NCBI GenBank assembly: GCA_012838395.1
Contig: DUPI01000054.1
Location: forward strand, 1 to 24,652
Direction of reading: 5' to 3'
Origin: Mollicutes bacterium
Lineage (GTDB): Bacteria; Bacillota_I; Bacilli_A; RF39; UBA660
Length of the DNA: 24,652 bases
Below the pieces are notes generated by a model. That model did no database searches and had not been told where the DNA came from. It saw nothing but the letters and a program-made list of their open reading frames with translations. Positions 7,884 to 14,709 of this stretch are shown here, in pieces. The translations under genes were made by a program, and so were the position numbers. Position 1 is the stretch's first letter. Each line of letters begins with the position of its first letter.

Positions 7884-7997
7884 TTAATAACATATTACAG
7901 AACCTAAAATAATTGCTAACAATATATATAGCACAATAATTACTATATAGCTGCAACTTTGTCGTGGTATAGGTTTACAAGTTTCTTGACAAGGCAT
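7884..7997 (-). CDS. 37-aa YjcZ-like small membrane protein
   Basis: A 37-codon gene with a Cys-rich polar start (MPCQETCKPIPRQSC) and one hydrophobic helix (IVIIVLYILLAIILGSV). The helix motif with small residues near its end resembles the YjcZ family of tiny Bacillota membrane proteins, several of which are sporulation-associated. A GGGGGTG ribosome-binding site lies upstream. It is 26 nt downstream of a second tiny gene with a similar helix and ends at a terminator, so the two form a dicistronic unit. Four cysteines in 37 residues are unusual for this size. Function unknown; the family assignment is by motif and size only. Confidence 0.68.
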   Translation of the reverse strand: MPCQETCKPIPRQSCSYIVIIVLYILLAIILGSVICY

Positions 7998-8023
7998 TAA
8001 AAGCACCCCCAATCATATTAAAT

Positions 8024-8107
8024 TTAAATATACGCCCCAAGTATGATAATTAGCAGAATAAATAATACTAAAACTATAGCAGCACCAGATACACCAGTAT
8101 TATACAT
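8024..8107 (-). CDS. 27-aa YjcZ-like small membrane protein
   Basis: A 27-codon gene: MYNTGVSGAA followed by a single helix (about residues 10-26, IVLVLFILLIIILGAY) almost to the C-terminus. This is the classic YjcZ layout of a short Gly-rich head and a helix with little tail. The ATG at 8105-8107 has a strong AAGGAGG 7-8 nt upstream and a sigma-A-type promoter ahead. It heads a two-gene unit with the 37-aa protein. Such proteins are usually missed by gene callers. Role unknown; membrane location inferred from the helix. Confidence 0.78.
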   Translation of the reverse strand: MYNTGVSGAAIVLVLFILLIIILGAYI

Positions 8108-8138
8108 AAGTCATGCCTCCTTTTTCTCTTTTCACATT

Positions 8139-8167
8139 ATTTTATGGGATTTTTACATTTATGTGAA
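8139..8167 (-). promoter_or_regulatory. Promoter of the YjcZ-like pair
   Basis: TTCACA, 17-bp spacer, TAAAAT, a plausible sigma-A match. The same bases also fit a sigma-K-like pattern (AC, 16 nt, CATAAAATA), so sporulation control is possible but unproven. Confidence 0.6.
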
Positions 8168-8189
8168 TACTTTCCCTAAATTATTGTTT

Positions 8190-8218
8190 TTTTAAGTTTT
8201 TTTTGATATCATTATAAT
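8190..8218 (+). promoter_or_regulatory. Promoter of the PrsA-like gene
   Basis: Perfect -10 TATAAT at 8213-8218 with a weak -35 (TTTTAA) 17 bp upstream. The start site would fall about 17 nt before the chosen ATG. Confidence 0.6.
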
Positions 8219-8241
8219 TGTGAATGAAAGGAGTTAAAAAC

Positions 8242-9216
8242 ATGAAAAAGAAAATTTTAGGATTTACAATCGTAGCTAGTTTATTTATTTTAACTGGTTG
8301 TAATAAAATTCCTAAATTAGCCAATGGTCAAGAATTAGCAGCTAAAATTGATGGAAAGGAAATTACTGTTGAAGAGGTTTACACAAATCTAAGGAAACAA
8401 TACGGAACAACAGCTGTAATTAATATAATTGATGAATTTATCGCTAATAAAGAAATTGAAACTGACGAAGATGCAACTGAAACTGCAGAATTCCAATTAG
8501 AACAAATTAAACTAAATTTCAAAAATAATGGGCAGGATTTCAAATCATCTCTTGCTAGTTATGGTTATGAAAATGAACAAGATTTATTAGATGAAATAAT
8601 TATCGAATATAAAAAAGGCAAAATGGTAGAAAATTATTATAAAGAATTATTAACAGATGAAGAAATTAACACTCATTATGAAGAAGAGGTTTTTGGTGAA
8701 ATGGATGTTCGTCACATCTTAATCCAACCTGAGGAAAAAGATAATGAAGAAGAACAAGAAAAAGCTAATACTGCAGCTTTAAATAAAGCTAAAGATTTAA
8801 TCAAAAAATTAGATGATGGTGCGAATTTTGAAGCATTAGTTAAAGAACATTCTGCTGACACTGGTAGTGCTGAAGAAGGTGGATTAATTAAAAACGTTAA
8901 TAAAGATGAATACGTTTTAGAATTTTTTGAAGCTTCACTTGAATTAGAAAAAGGTAAATACACTAAAACACCTGTTAAAAGTCAATTTGGATATCACATT
9001 ATTCTTAAAGTTGAACAAAAAAATAAACCAAGTTTAGAAAGTGCTAAAGATAAGATTATTGATACTTTAGTTGAAGAAAAAATTAATGATGGCACTGGCG
9101 TTGCAACTCAATTAGCTTGGTCAGAAATAAGAAAAAAATATAATATAGAATTTTTTGACAAAGACATTAAAAGAATTTATAATTCTAACATTACATCATT
9201 AAAAAATCAAGAATAA
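8242..9216 (+). CDS. prsA: PrsA-type peptidyl-prolyl isomerase lipoprotein (foldase)
   Basis: This 324-residue extracytoplasmic foldase is anchored by an N-terminal lipid. The signal peptide MKKKILGFTIVASLFI ends in a lipobox LTGC, with Cys20 the lipidated residue. A SurA_N-like helical region follows, then a parvulin (PPIC) domain at about residues 150-260 that begins DVRHILI and ends with the FGYHIILKV strand; the HSADTGSAEEGG loop is typical. The C-terminal segment is charged. PrsA helps secreted proteins and PBPs fold after export. The start chosen is the ATG at 8242, with AAAGGAG 8 nt upstream. The in-frame ATG at 8224 would lie on the transcription start and leave no room for a binding site. 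It is monocistronic with its own terminator. Confidence 0.93.
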   Translation: MKKKILGFTIVASLFILTGCNKIPKLANGQELAAKIDGKEITVEEVYTNLRKQYGTTAVINIIDEFIANKEIETDEDATETAEFQLEQIKLNFKNNGQDFKSSLASYGYENEQDLLDEIIIEYKKGKMVENYYKELLTDEEINTHYEEEVFGEMDVRHILIQPEEKDNEEEQEKANTAALNKAKDLIKKLDDGANFEALVKEHSADTGSAEEGGLIKNVNKDEYVLEFFEASLELEKGKYTKTPVKSQFGYHIILKVEQKNKPSLESAKDKIIDTLVEEKINDGTGVATQLAWSEIRKKYNIEFFDKDIKRIYNSNITSLKNQE

Positions 9217-9234
9217 AAATTATATTAAATAACG

Positions 9235-9265
9235 AAAGAAACAATAATAATGTTTCTTTTTTTTT
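9235..9265 (+). terminator. Terminator of the PrsA-like gene
   Basis: A 9-bp stem AAAGAAACA / TGTTTCTTT with a 7-nt loop, followed by a T run, 18 nt after the stop. It sits between convergent prsA and recX. Confidence 0.85.
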
Positions 9266-9296
9266 ACAAAAAAACATATAAATTAATTATATGCTA

Positions 9297-10070
9297 TTAT
9301 TCAAAATTACTATTTATTATTTCATTAATTTCATCACTTTGAAAACCTCTTTGATATAAATTTTGCCTAATTTTAAAATATAATTCATCCCCTTGATACT
9401 TTCTTTTTAATTTTTGATATGTTTTTTCATATTCTTTTTTTATTATATTATTATCCTCAACAAAATGTTCATCAAAAATATCATTAATCATATCTACCGA
9501 ATATCCTAAAGTAATGAAATTATTTAATATTTTAGATTTCAATTGATATTTAGAATATTTATTGTTAGCCAAAATTTTTTTATTTATTAAACGGGACAAC
9601 TTTTCATATATATCGCTATCATCAAGTTTGTCTATCAATTCCTCTATTACACTTTCCTCAATATTGTGTTTATATAATTCCTTTTTTATTTTATTAGGAC
9701 CTGAACTACTCAAATTCATTTTATCAGCAATATAAGCTTTAGCAAATGTGTAGTCATTGACCAAACCATGACTTTTTAATTCACTAATTATTTTGTTTTT
9801 TTCTTTCTTATTTACTTTGTTTTTTTCTAAGTACAAAATAATTTCTTTTTCACTTCTTAATCTTCTCTTAATATAATTTATAGTTTTATTATAAACACTG
9901 TAATAATCAGTATCAGCATTCAATTTAAGTAATAACTCCTCATCAATTTCGGAGTTGTTTAATAAATTATTTTTTAATATAACTTCATCATAAGTAACTA
10001 TATCATTATCACCATCAATAAGAAGTTTATATTTTCCATTTTTCATTTTTTTGATTTTATCAATACGCAT
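9297..10070 (-). CDS. recX: RecX-family regulatory protein
   Basis: The protein has 257 residues, the usual size for Bacillota RecX. It opens with a small beta domain (RIDKIKKMKNGKYKLLIDG), followed by three-helix RecX repeats. The SEKEIILYLEKN, LKSHGLVNDYTFAKAYI and LYQRGFQSDEINEII segments are typical. RecX binds and modulates RecA filaments. GGTGAT precedes the ATG. The gene has its own promoter and is separated from rpoZ by a terminator, so it is an independent unit. No LexA-like operator is seen. Confidence 0.9.
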   Translation of the reverse strand: MRIDKIKKMKNGKYKLLIDGDNDIVTYDEVILKNNLLNNSEIDEELLLKLNADTDYYSVYNKTINYIKRRLRSEKEIILYLEKNKVNKKEKNKIISELKSHGLVNDYTFAKAYIADKMNLSSSGPNKIKKELYKHNIEESVIEELIDKLDDSDIYEKLSRLINKKILANNKYSKYQLKSKILNNFITLGYSVDMINDIFDEHFVEDNNIIKKEYEKTYQKLKRKYQGDELYFKIRQNLYQRGFQSDEINEIINSNFE

Positions 10071-10085
10071 TATATCACCAGAAAC

Positions 10086-10114
10086 ATTATACCAAACAAA
10101 TGTTCCTTTTACAA
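10086..10114 (-). promoter_or_regulatory. Promoter of recX
   Basis: TTGTAA, 17-bp spacer, extended -10 TGGTATAAT, with a leader of about 10 nt to the ATG. Confidence 0.75.
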
Positions 10115-10139
10115 CAAAAAAAACATCTCAAAATGTTTT
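10112..10139 (-). terminator. Terminator of rpoZ
   Basis: A 7-bp stem AAAACAT / ATGTTTT with a 6-nt loop and a run of eight Ts on the minus strand, directly after the rpoZ stop. The T run overlaps the recX -35 box. Confidence 0.75.
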
Positions 10140-10140
10140 C

Positions 10141-10350
10141 TTAGTCTTCAGTTTTTTCGTATATATGTACCAAATTATTAGCAACTTCTTCTAAGGCTTT
10201 CCCTATTGTTTTTTTTGATTTTAAATCATTTTCAGACAATTGACAGTGTTCTGTTTCTCTAATCTCTTTAGCACGCTTTGCTACAACATTAACTAATAAA
10301 TACTTTGATCCAATTTGATTCAATAATTTATCAATTGATGGATATAACAT
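10141..10350 (-). CDS. rpoZ: RNA polymerase omega subunit
   Basis: The 69-residue small subunit stabilises beta-prime and assists RNA polymerase assembly. The N-terminal MLYPSIDKLL, the central KYLLVNVVAKRAKEI helix and the KTIGKALEEVA segment are the conserved omega core. The ATG at 10348-10350 is preferred because GGGAG lies 10 nt upstream. A GTG three codons earlier would sit almost on the ribosome-binding site. It has its own near-consensus promoter and terminator. The usual neighbour gmk is absent. Confidence 0.93.
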   Translation of the reverse strand: MLYPSIDKLLNQIGSKYLLVNVVAKRAKEIRETEHCQLSENDLKSKKTIGKALEEVANNLVHIYEKTED

Positions 10351-10370
10351 TTTTTTCACACTCCCTCTAT

Positions 10371-10399
10371 ATTATAAAATATATTTTAATTTTTCTCAA
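10371..10399 (-). promoter_or_regulatory. Promoter of rpoZ
   Basis: TTGAGA, 17-bp A/T spacer, TATAAT. The leader is about 14 nt. Confidence 0.8.
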
Positions 10400-10412
10400 C
10401 ATAACATTATAT

Positions 10413-11063
10413 TTAATGAATACTTTCAATCAATTCATTATAACATTCATCTACTTTAACTCTTTTAATATCATTACTATTTAGTTCCTTTTTTAAGGCA
10501 AGATTGAAATTGCGCAAGAAAACAGTTTCAATATCTTTAATACCCTGAACTTGAACATTACAGTTATTATTAAATATAATATATTTTTTTGTTATATTTA
10601 TACCAAATTTTTTAGTTAATTTTTTCTCATCTTCTAATATCATTTTAAAAGGATTAGAAACATCCATATAGGAATATTCACTTCTTTTCAATGTTAATTT
10701 TTTATTATTCATAAATCCTTTCAGCGTTCCAGCTTGATTATAGTATAACACTAAATAAAGACCAGTTTCATCAATTATTAATAAATCCGAATAATAATTT
10801 ATTAATTTTATAACTTTTCGATAACCACTTATTTCTTCAATACTATTTACAATTATGTCTCTTTGATAATTTGGGTTTTGGGCTTTTTTAAAATTAGGAA
10901 ATAGTTTTGATTTATATTTACTATACTTATAAAGTATATTTATAGCCGTAATTATCATTACAAAAATTACAATTGGCAAAAATATTTTAATAACTATGTA
11001 CAACACGGGAGAACTAAAAGCAAATAAATTTAAATAACAAATTAAATTATCATTTATCGTCAT
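10413..11063 (-). CDS. Membrane-anchored NERD-like hypothetical protein
   Basis: The protein has 216 residues with one strong membrane helix (about 17-44) and a basic linker. A soluble domain with the order DLLIIDETGLYLVLYY, G-x-L-x-G, NPF and KKYIIFNNNCNV looks like a diverged NERD domain (nuclease-related fold, strand-rich with an NP motif). The catalytic acidic/K residues of active NERD nucleases are not clear, so I would not assign nuclease activity. The ATG overlaps the stop of the pyrimidine phosphorylase by 4 nt (ATGA), implying translational coupling. The link to nucleoside salvage is unexplained. Confidence 0.6.
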   Translation of the reverse strand: MTINDNLICYLNLFAFSSPVLYIVIKIFLPIVIFVMIITAINILYKYSKYKSKLFPNFKKAQNPNYQRDIIVNSIEEISGYRKVIKLINYYSDLLIIDETGLYLVLYYNQAGTLKGFMNNKKLTLKRSEYSYMDVSNPFKMILEDEKKLTKKFGINITKKYIIFNNNCNVQVQGIKDIETVFLRNFNLALKKELNSNDIKRVKVDECYNELIESIH

Positions 11064-12334
11064 TTAAACACTTCATAAATAAGTGGCTTTTTATCTTCGT
11101 TGACAATATCTATGGAGAAACAATCTAAGATATCTTTAATTTTAACATCCTTATCTCCATAATAAACTTTTACTAATTCTTCATTCTCGAAAACGAAGTC
11201 GCCGACTTTTTTATTTAACACAATTCCAACACCATGATTAATTAAATCTTCCTTATTAGTTCGTCCACCACCCAATTGTTTTACTAAATTACCAATTTTT
11301 AACGAATCAATTTTATTAACATAACCATCTTTATTACTTTTAATTGAATGAACTTTAGAAGATATATGAATATCATCTATATTACCTTTTTGGTACTTAA
11401 CCATTTCTAAAAACTTTTGATATGCTTCGCCATTTTTTAATTTTTCAATAACTTCCGCTAAAGCTTCTTTAATATTAATGTTCTTACCAATACTTACCAT
11501 AATAGCAGCAAGTGAAGTCGTGAGAACATATAAATCTTCAGCTGATTCCCCTTTTAAAAAATTTATACTTTCCATTACCTCAACACCGTTACCGATTGCA
11601 TACCCTAATGGTTCTTCCATATTGGTCAAAATACATATTGTTTCTTTATTATTTTGGTTACCAATTTTAACCATTAGTTTGGCGAGTCTTCTTGCATCTT
11701 CAATATTATTAATTAACGCTCCATTTCCAACTTTAACGTCAATTAATATTTTATCTGCTCCACTAGCTAACTTTTTACTCATGATACTTGACGCAATCAA
11801 GGGTATAGAAGAAGTCGTACCAGTGACATCTCTTAAAGCGTAGATTTTTTTATCAGCAGGTACTAAATTACCTTTTTGACTAATAAGAGCGACATTAATA
11901 TCATTAACTTGTTTAACAAAATCATCATTAGGAATATCTACTTGAAAATTATTAATGGCTTCTAACTTATCAATTGTACCACCAGTGTGACCTAAGCCCC
12001 GCCCACTCATTTTAGCGATAGTTACTCCACAAGCCGAAACTAAAGGTGCTAAAACAAGAGTTGTTTTATCACCAACTCCTCCTGTTGAATGCTTATCCAC
12101 AACTACACCATTAATTTCTGATAAATCAAGAATATCTCCACTATTAAGCATTATATTAGTTAAATTGATAGTTTCATCATCACTCATCCCATTAATGGTA
12201 ATAGCCATTAGTAGTGAACTCATCTGATAATCTTTTATTTGATTATTTAAATAACTGTTTACAACATATTCTAATTCTTCGTAAGATAACTCTTGGTTAT
12301 TTCTTTTTTTATTAATGATATCAATTATGTTCAT
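11060..12334 (-). CDS. pdp: Pyrimidine-nucleoside phosphorylase
   Basis: The 424-residue homodimeric enzyme splits uridine, thymidine or deoxyuridine with phosphate into base and (deoxy)ribose-1-phosphate. It shows the family phosphate-binding KHSTGGVGDKT motif (about 81-91), the signature SGRGLGHTGGTIDKLE (about 110-125), and the K-x8-S substrate region with DVTGTTSSIPLIASSI. Length matches the family (about 430). DeoA (thymidine-specific) cannot be separated from Pdp without alignment, but in Bacillota Pdp is usual. AGGTGAT precedes the ATG. It is the first gene of a two-gene operon with the NERD-like protein. Confidence 0.94.
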   Translation of the reverse strand: MNIIDIINKKRNNQELSYEELEYVVNSYLNNQIKDYQMSSLLMAITINGMSDDETINLTNIMLNSGDILDLSEINGVVVDKHSTGGVGDKTTLVLAPLVSACGVTIAKMSGRGLGHTGGTIDKLEAINNFQVDIPNDDFVKQVNDINVALISQKGNLVPADKKIYALRDVTGTTSSIPLIASSIMSKKLASGADKILIDVKVGNGALINNIEDARRLAKLMVKIGNQNNKETICILTNMEEPLGYAIGNGVEVMESINFLKGESAEDLYVLTTSLAAIMVSIGKNINIKEALAEVIEKLKNGEAYQKFLEMVKYQKGNIDDIHISSKVHSIKSNKDGYVNKIDSLKIGNLVKQLGGGRTNKEDLINHGVGIVLNKKVGDFVFENEELVKVYYGDKDVKIKDILDCFSIDIVNEDKKPLIYEVFK

Positions 12335-12350
12335 TCTATCACCTATTATA

Positions 12351-12379
12351 ATTATATCACGGATATCAACATATATAAA
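12351..12379 (-). promoter_or_regulatory. Promoter of the pdp operon
   Basis: TTTATA, 17-bp spacer, extended -10 TGATATAAT. The leader is about 10 nt. Confidence 0.65.
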
Positions 12380-12419
12380 TGGTTAAAAGTGCTAATTTAC
12401 ACATCGCACTAATTCATAT

Positions 12420-12445
12420 AAAAAAATTAAGACAACTCTTAATTT
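12420..12445 (-). terminator. Terminator overlapping the end of the 118-aa XRE regulator
   Basis: A 9-bp stem AAATTAAGA / TCTTAATTT with a 4-nt loop and a T run on the minus strand. The stem includes the stop codon of the gene. Confidence 0.75.
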
Positions 12446-12795
12446 ATTATTTTCCTACTTATTAACTCAATTGTTCTTTTGGGAGTAGTGATTATTTTAT
12501 TATACAAAACAGGATGTTTTTTCAATTCCTTTATAAGTTCAATATCTTCTTTAGCCATGTTAATACTGTACATATCCTCACTATCTGAGACAACAGAAAC
12601 TTCCCGACCTAATAAATAATTTGGATCCAAATCTAAAATGTCCATTATTTTAATTAAAGTATCTAAACTAGGAGTTCTTGTTCCTAACTCATAACCACAT
12701 ACAGATACTTTAGAAACACCTAATAACTTTCCAAAAGATTCTTGTGAGAATCCCATGTTAATACGAGCTTTTTTTATTCTATCACCAATAACCAT
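12439..12795 (-). CDS. XRE-family transcriptional regulator (118 aa)
   Basis: It has an N-terminal Cro/C1-type helix-turn-helix (residues about 5-60). The pattern is RIKKARINMGFSQESFGKLL, then GVSKVSVCGYE as recognition helix, ending in the LDPNYLLGRE cap. A C-terminal charged tail of about 50 residues has no recognised domain and may dimerise or sense. AGGAGGG lies 5 nt before the ATG. It is divergent from a second, shorter XRE gene, and the shared intergenic region holds two copies of a 15-bp palindrome. The pair looks like a mutual repressor switch, which is inference. It could be a remnant of a prophage or of a stress circuit. Confidence 0.88.
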   Translation of the reverse strand: MVIGDRIKKARINMGFSQESFGKLLGVSKVSVCGYELGTRTPSLDTLIKIMDILDLDPNYLLGREVSVVSDSEDMYSINMAKEDIELIKELKKHPVLYNKIITTPKRTIELISRKIIN

Positions 12796-12826
12796 ATAAC
12801 CCTCCTGTTATCTAAATGTTAATAAT

Positions 12827-12854
12827 ATTATAACAATATTCAATCACATTACAA
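12827..12854 (-). promoter_or_regulatory. Promoter of the 118-aa XRE gene
   Basis: TTGTAA, 16-bp spacer, TATAAT. One operator copy ends 6 bp upstream of its -35. Confidence 0.65.
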
Positions 12855-12859
12855 TAAAA

Positions 12860-12904
12860 TTAACTGCAAGGTAACTTTTTTGCTTGAAATTACCTTGTAG
12901 TTAA
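12860..12904. promoter_or_regulatory. Double palindromic operator between divergent XRE genes
   Basis: Two 15-bp sites, TTAACTGCAAGGTAA (12860-12874) and TTACCTTGTAGTTAA (12890-12904), are inverted copies with one mismatch. Each is itself a near-palindrome TTA[A/C]CT-N3-AG[G/T]TAA, as expected for a dimeric HTH protein. Centres are exactly 30 bp apart, about three helical turns, so two dimers would bind the same DNA face. The second site fills the -35/-10 spacer of the plus-strand gene. Confidence 0.8.
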
Positions 12905-12912
12905 CTTATAAT
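12884..12912 (+). promoter_or_regulatory. Promoter of the 70-aa XRE gene
   Basis: TTGAAA, 17-bp spacer, TATAAT, an almost perfect sigma-A promoter. The operator copy at 12890-12904 occupies the spacer, so binding there should block RNA polymerase. Confidence 0.88.
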
Positions 12913-12930
12913 GATAATGGTGGTGATAAT

Positions 12931-13143
12931 ATGAACAGTTTAAAAAGGTGTAGAGAAAAAAATAATTTTACCTTTCAAGAAATGGCAGATTTACTAGAAA
13001 TTAGTAAAACATATTATTGGCAACTAGAGAAAAAAAAGCGACGCTTATCGTATAATATGGCATTAAATATAGCTGCTATCTTTAATTTAAAACCAGATGA
13101 TATATTCTACAAAGATTTTAAAAAAAGAAATAATAAAGGTTAA
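12931..13143 (+). CDS. Short XRE-family helix-turn-helix protein (70 aa)
   Basis: Almost the whole protein is a Cro/C1 HTH: SLKRCREKNNFTFQEMADLL, then EISKTYYWQLE as recognition helix, then a RRLSYNMALNIAAIF helix and a short basic tail (KDFKKRNNKG). With no extra domain it is Cro-like. GGTGGTGAT lies 3-4 nt before the ATG. It is transcribed from a strong promoter with an operator in its spacer and ends at a strong terminator. The natural guess is that it and the 118-aa protein bind the same operators. Confidence 0.88.
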   Translation: MNSLKRCREKNNFTFQEMADLLEISKTYYWQLEKKKRRLSYNMALNIAAIFNLKPDDIFYKDFKKRNNKG

Positions 13144-13177
13144 TAATTATTGCTAAAGATTAGTTTTAAAATTATTA

Positions 13178-13214
13178 AAGACACAATACAAAGTATTGTG
13201 TCTTATAATTTTTA
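13178..13214. terminator. Bidirectional terminator between convergent genes
   Basis: A perfect 12-bp stem AAGACACAATAC / GTATTGTGTCTT with a 3-nt loop, with a T-rich tract on the plus side. It serves the 70-aa XRE gene and probably also the convergent 253-aa gene. Confidence 0.85.
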
Positions 13215-13272
13215 TATTATTTTTTTTACATATTGAAGTTTTATTCTAAACTACTCCAATAAGAGTTCTTAA

Positions 13273-14034
13273 TCATTGAATAAAATTAATATTACTAATA
13301 AATTCTTTTACATCATCTAACTTAAAATAATGATTATTTCCCTTATTTATAAAGCTAAAAACATAATTTTCATTATTATTAAATAAATGTAGTTCATAAT
13401 AACGATTATCATCCAGAACATATAAATAACCTTTATAATCACCATTTATAAGATGGATTGTAGATTCTGGCATTATAGTAGCAGAAAATGTCTTCATAAA
13501 ATAATTCATTTTTATTTTACTGCTGCTAGAAAAAAAGTTAACTTTATCGTCGTTATGATTAATAATATATTCTATTATATCGTAATCATCATTAAGGTTA
13601 TACTTTTTCAATAATTTTGGTCTATTTAAATTTTTCAATTTAAATCCATAGATAAAAATATCATCTGATGAAAAAATATCATGCAAACTATAAGTTGTAC
13701 TACCAATTTTAAACATTGCACTGTAATTGTTTTTTTCAACTTTATTAATATAATATGTGTAATACATGTTATTTTCACTTTCCATAGATTTTTCTTTATC
13801 TAAGAATAAATCACCTTCTGGTTTATTATAAGTAATGTTTTTAAATTTAACACTTTTATCGTCATTAATTTCATTGTTTTTAGTTATATTAATTACATCA
13901 CCAATTTCATGCAAATTTTCACCAATTTTTTCTGTATCTACCTTATAATTAAAAAACAATAACGTTTTATAACCTAAATAAGTCAGAATTAAAGTTAAAA
14001 TCAAAAAAACTAATTTTGCATTATTTTTCTTCAT
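13273..14034 (-). CDS. Unrecognised membrane-anchored protein (253 aa)
   Basis: I do not recognise this protein. It has a basic N-terminus, one hydrophobic helix (about 8-29) that is probably an uncleaved signal anchor since no lipobox or clear cleavage site follows, and about 220 residues predicted outside the cell. These are rich in Asn, Asp, Lys and Tyr with many short beta-type stretches. GGGAG lies about 11 nt before the ATG and a good promoter is present. It is monocistronic and convergent with the XRE gene. The low-complexity Asn/Lys bias reflects the AT-rich genome. A surface or sporulation-type protein is possible but unsupported. Confidence 0.75.
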   Translation of the reverse strand: MKKNNAKLVFLILTLILTYLGYKTLLFFNYKVDTEKIGENLHEIGDVINITKNNEINDDKSVKFKNITYNKPEGDLFLDKEKSMESENNMYYTYYINKVEKNNYSAMFKIGSTTYSLHDIFSSDDIFIYGFKLKNLNRPKLLKKYNLNDDYDIIEYIINHNDDKVNFFSSSSKIKMNYFMKTFSATIMPESTIHLINGDYKGYLYVLDDNRYYELHLFNNNENYVFSFINKGNNHYFKLDDVKEFISNINFIQ

Positions 14035-14063
14035 ACATCTACTTCTCCCTACCTTGTAATGAT

Positions 14064-14092
14064 ATTATACTATGTTTTTATTTTATAATCAA
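14064..14092 (-). promoter_or_regulatory. Promoter of the 253-aa gene
   Basis: TTGATT, 17-bp spacer, TATAAT, about 30 nt before the ATG. Confidence 0.75.
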
Positions 14093-14210
14093 TTAACTTT
14101 TGTTACGACAGTGTAAAACAGTTGGTTTTGGGCAAACAGATTAAAACTTAACTTTAATATAAGAAACCAATTAATTATGATATAAAATTAAGGAAACACT
14201 CTTATCACAT

Positions 14211-14239
14211 AAAAACAAGGATTACGTTTCCTTGTTTTT
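14211..14239 (-). terminator. Terminator of the ssb gene
   Basis: A 10-bp stem AAAAACAAGG / CCTTGTTTTT with a 9-nt loop. The stem overlaps the last codons and stop of the SSB gene, and a short T run follows on the minus strand. Confidence 0.7.
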
Positions 14240-14554
14240 ACTTGACAAAAAGGTTACCTTTTCTGCAATAACTTCTGTAACATACTTTTTAAAACTTTCT
14301 TCAGTTTGGAAATTGCGGGTTTGCAATCTTCCTTTTATGCCGAGCAAATCACCCTTTTTTACATATTCAACAGTATTTTCAGCAATCCCCTTCCATAAAA
14401 CACAAGAAATAAAATCTGTTTCATACTCACCGTCAACATTTTTATAACTACGAGGTACTGCTAAAGTAATATTAGTTACCTTTGTACCATTTTCAGTTTG
14501 CCTAAGTTCCGGTTCTTTTACTAATCTTCCGACAATTACTGTTTGATTAAGCAT
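14222..14554 (-). CDS. ssbB: Short single-stranded DNA-binding protein (SsbB type)
   Basis: A 110-residue OB-fold SSB: MLNQTVIVGRLVKEPELR, the TNITLAVPRSYK strand, FISCVLWKGIAENTVEYVKKGD and a last strand VIAEKVTFL. It ends right after the OB fold (SSKNKET) and lacks the acidic DDLPF-type tail that recruits repair proteins in the main SSB. The length and missing tail match Bacillus SsbB (YwpH), the competence SSB that coats incoming DNA. The start chosen is the ATG at 14552-14554, with AAAGGAGG 6 nt upstream. The longer in-frame start 78 nt earlier has no binding site and would add a non-homologous 26-residue leader. It is monocistronic, not in an rpsF-ssb-rpsR operon, which also argues against the housekeeping SSB. 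Confidence 0.88.
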   Translation of the reverse strand: MLNQTVIVGRLVKEPELRQTENGTKVTNITLAVPRSYKNVDGEYETDFISCVLWKGIAENTVEYVKKGDLLGIKGRLQTRNFQTEESFKKYVTEVIAEKVTFLSSKNKET

Positions 14555-14576
14555 CTTACTCCTCCTTTCCGGTATC

Positions 14577-14605
14577 AATATACCCAATAAAAAAAGAGAA
14601 ATCAA
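14577..14605 (-). promoter_or_regulatory. Promoter of the ssb gene
   Basis: TTGATT, 17-bp spacer, TATATT. Its -35 lies inside the terminator hairpin of the upstream lipoprotein gene. Confidence 0.6.
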
Positions 14606-14621
14606 ATAAGATTTTCTCTTT
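14590..14621 (-). terminator. Terminator of the small lipoprotein gene
   Basis: An 11-bp stem with one bulged A (AAAGAGAAAATC / GATTTCTCTTT on the minus strand), 6-nt loop, then seven Ts. It overlaps the ssb promoter. Confidence 0.75.
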
Positions 14622-14709
14622 ATTTTTTTCAATAATTAATCATAATAATTAATTTTGCTACTAATTTTTTATAATCTGTTTTTAAGTATATCATTTGAAT
14701 TAAATTATA

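Noticed and set aside
11060..11062. TGA as a tryptophan codon (Mycoplasma-type code)
   Set aside because: TGA closes the phosphorylase gene at the expected length and tryptophan is encoded by TGG throughout.
11478..11843. 121-codon plus-strand ORF inside the pyrimidine phosphorylase
   Set aside because: Antisense shadow of a well-conserved enzyme gene.
14093..14210. Possible regulatory RNA or competence box between the 253-aa gene and the ssb gene
   Set aside because: Only a weak TTGGTTT/AAACCAA pairing over a long loop was seen; not enough to call anything.
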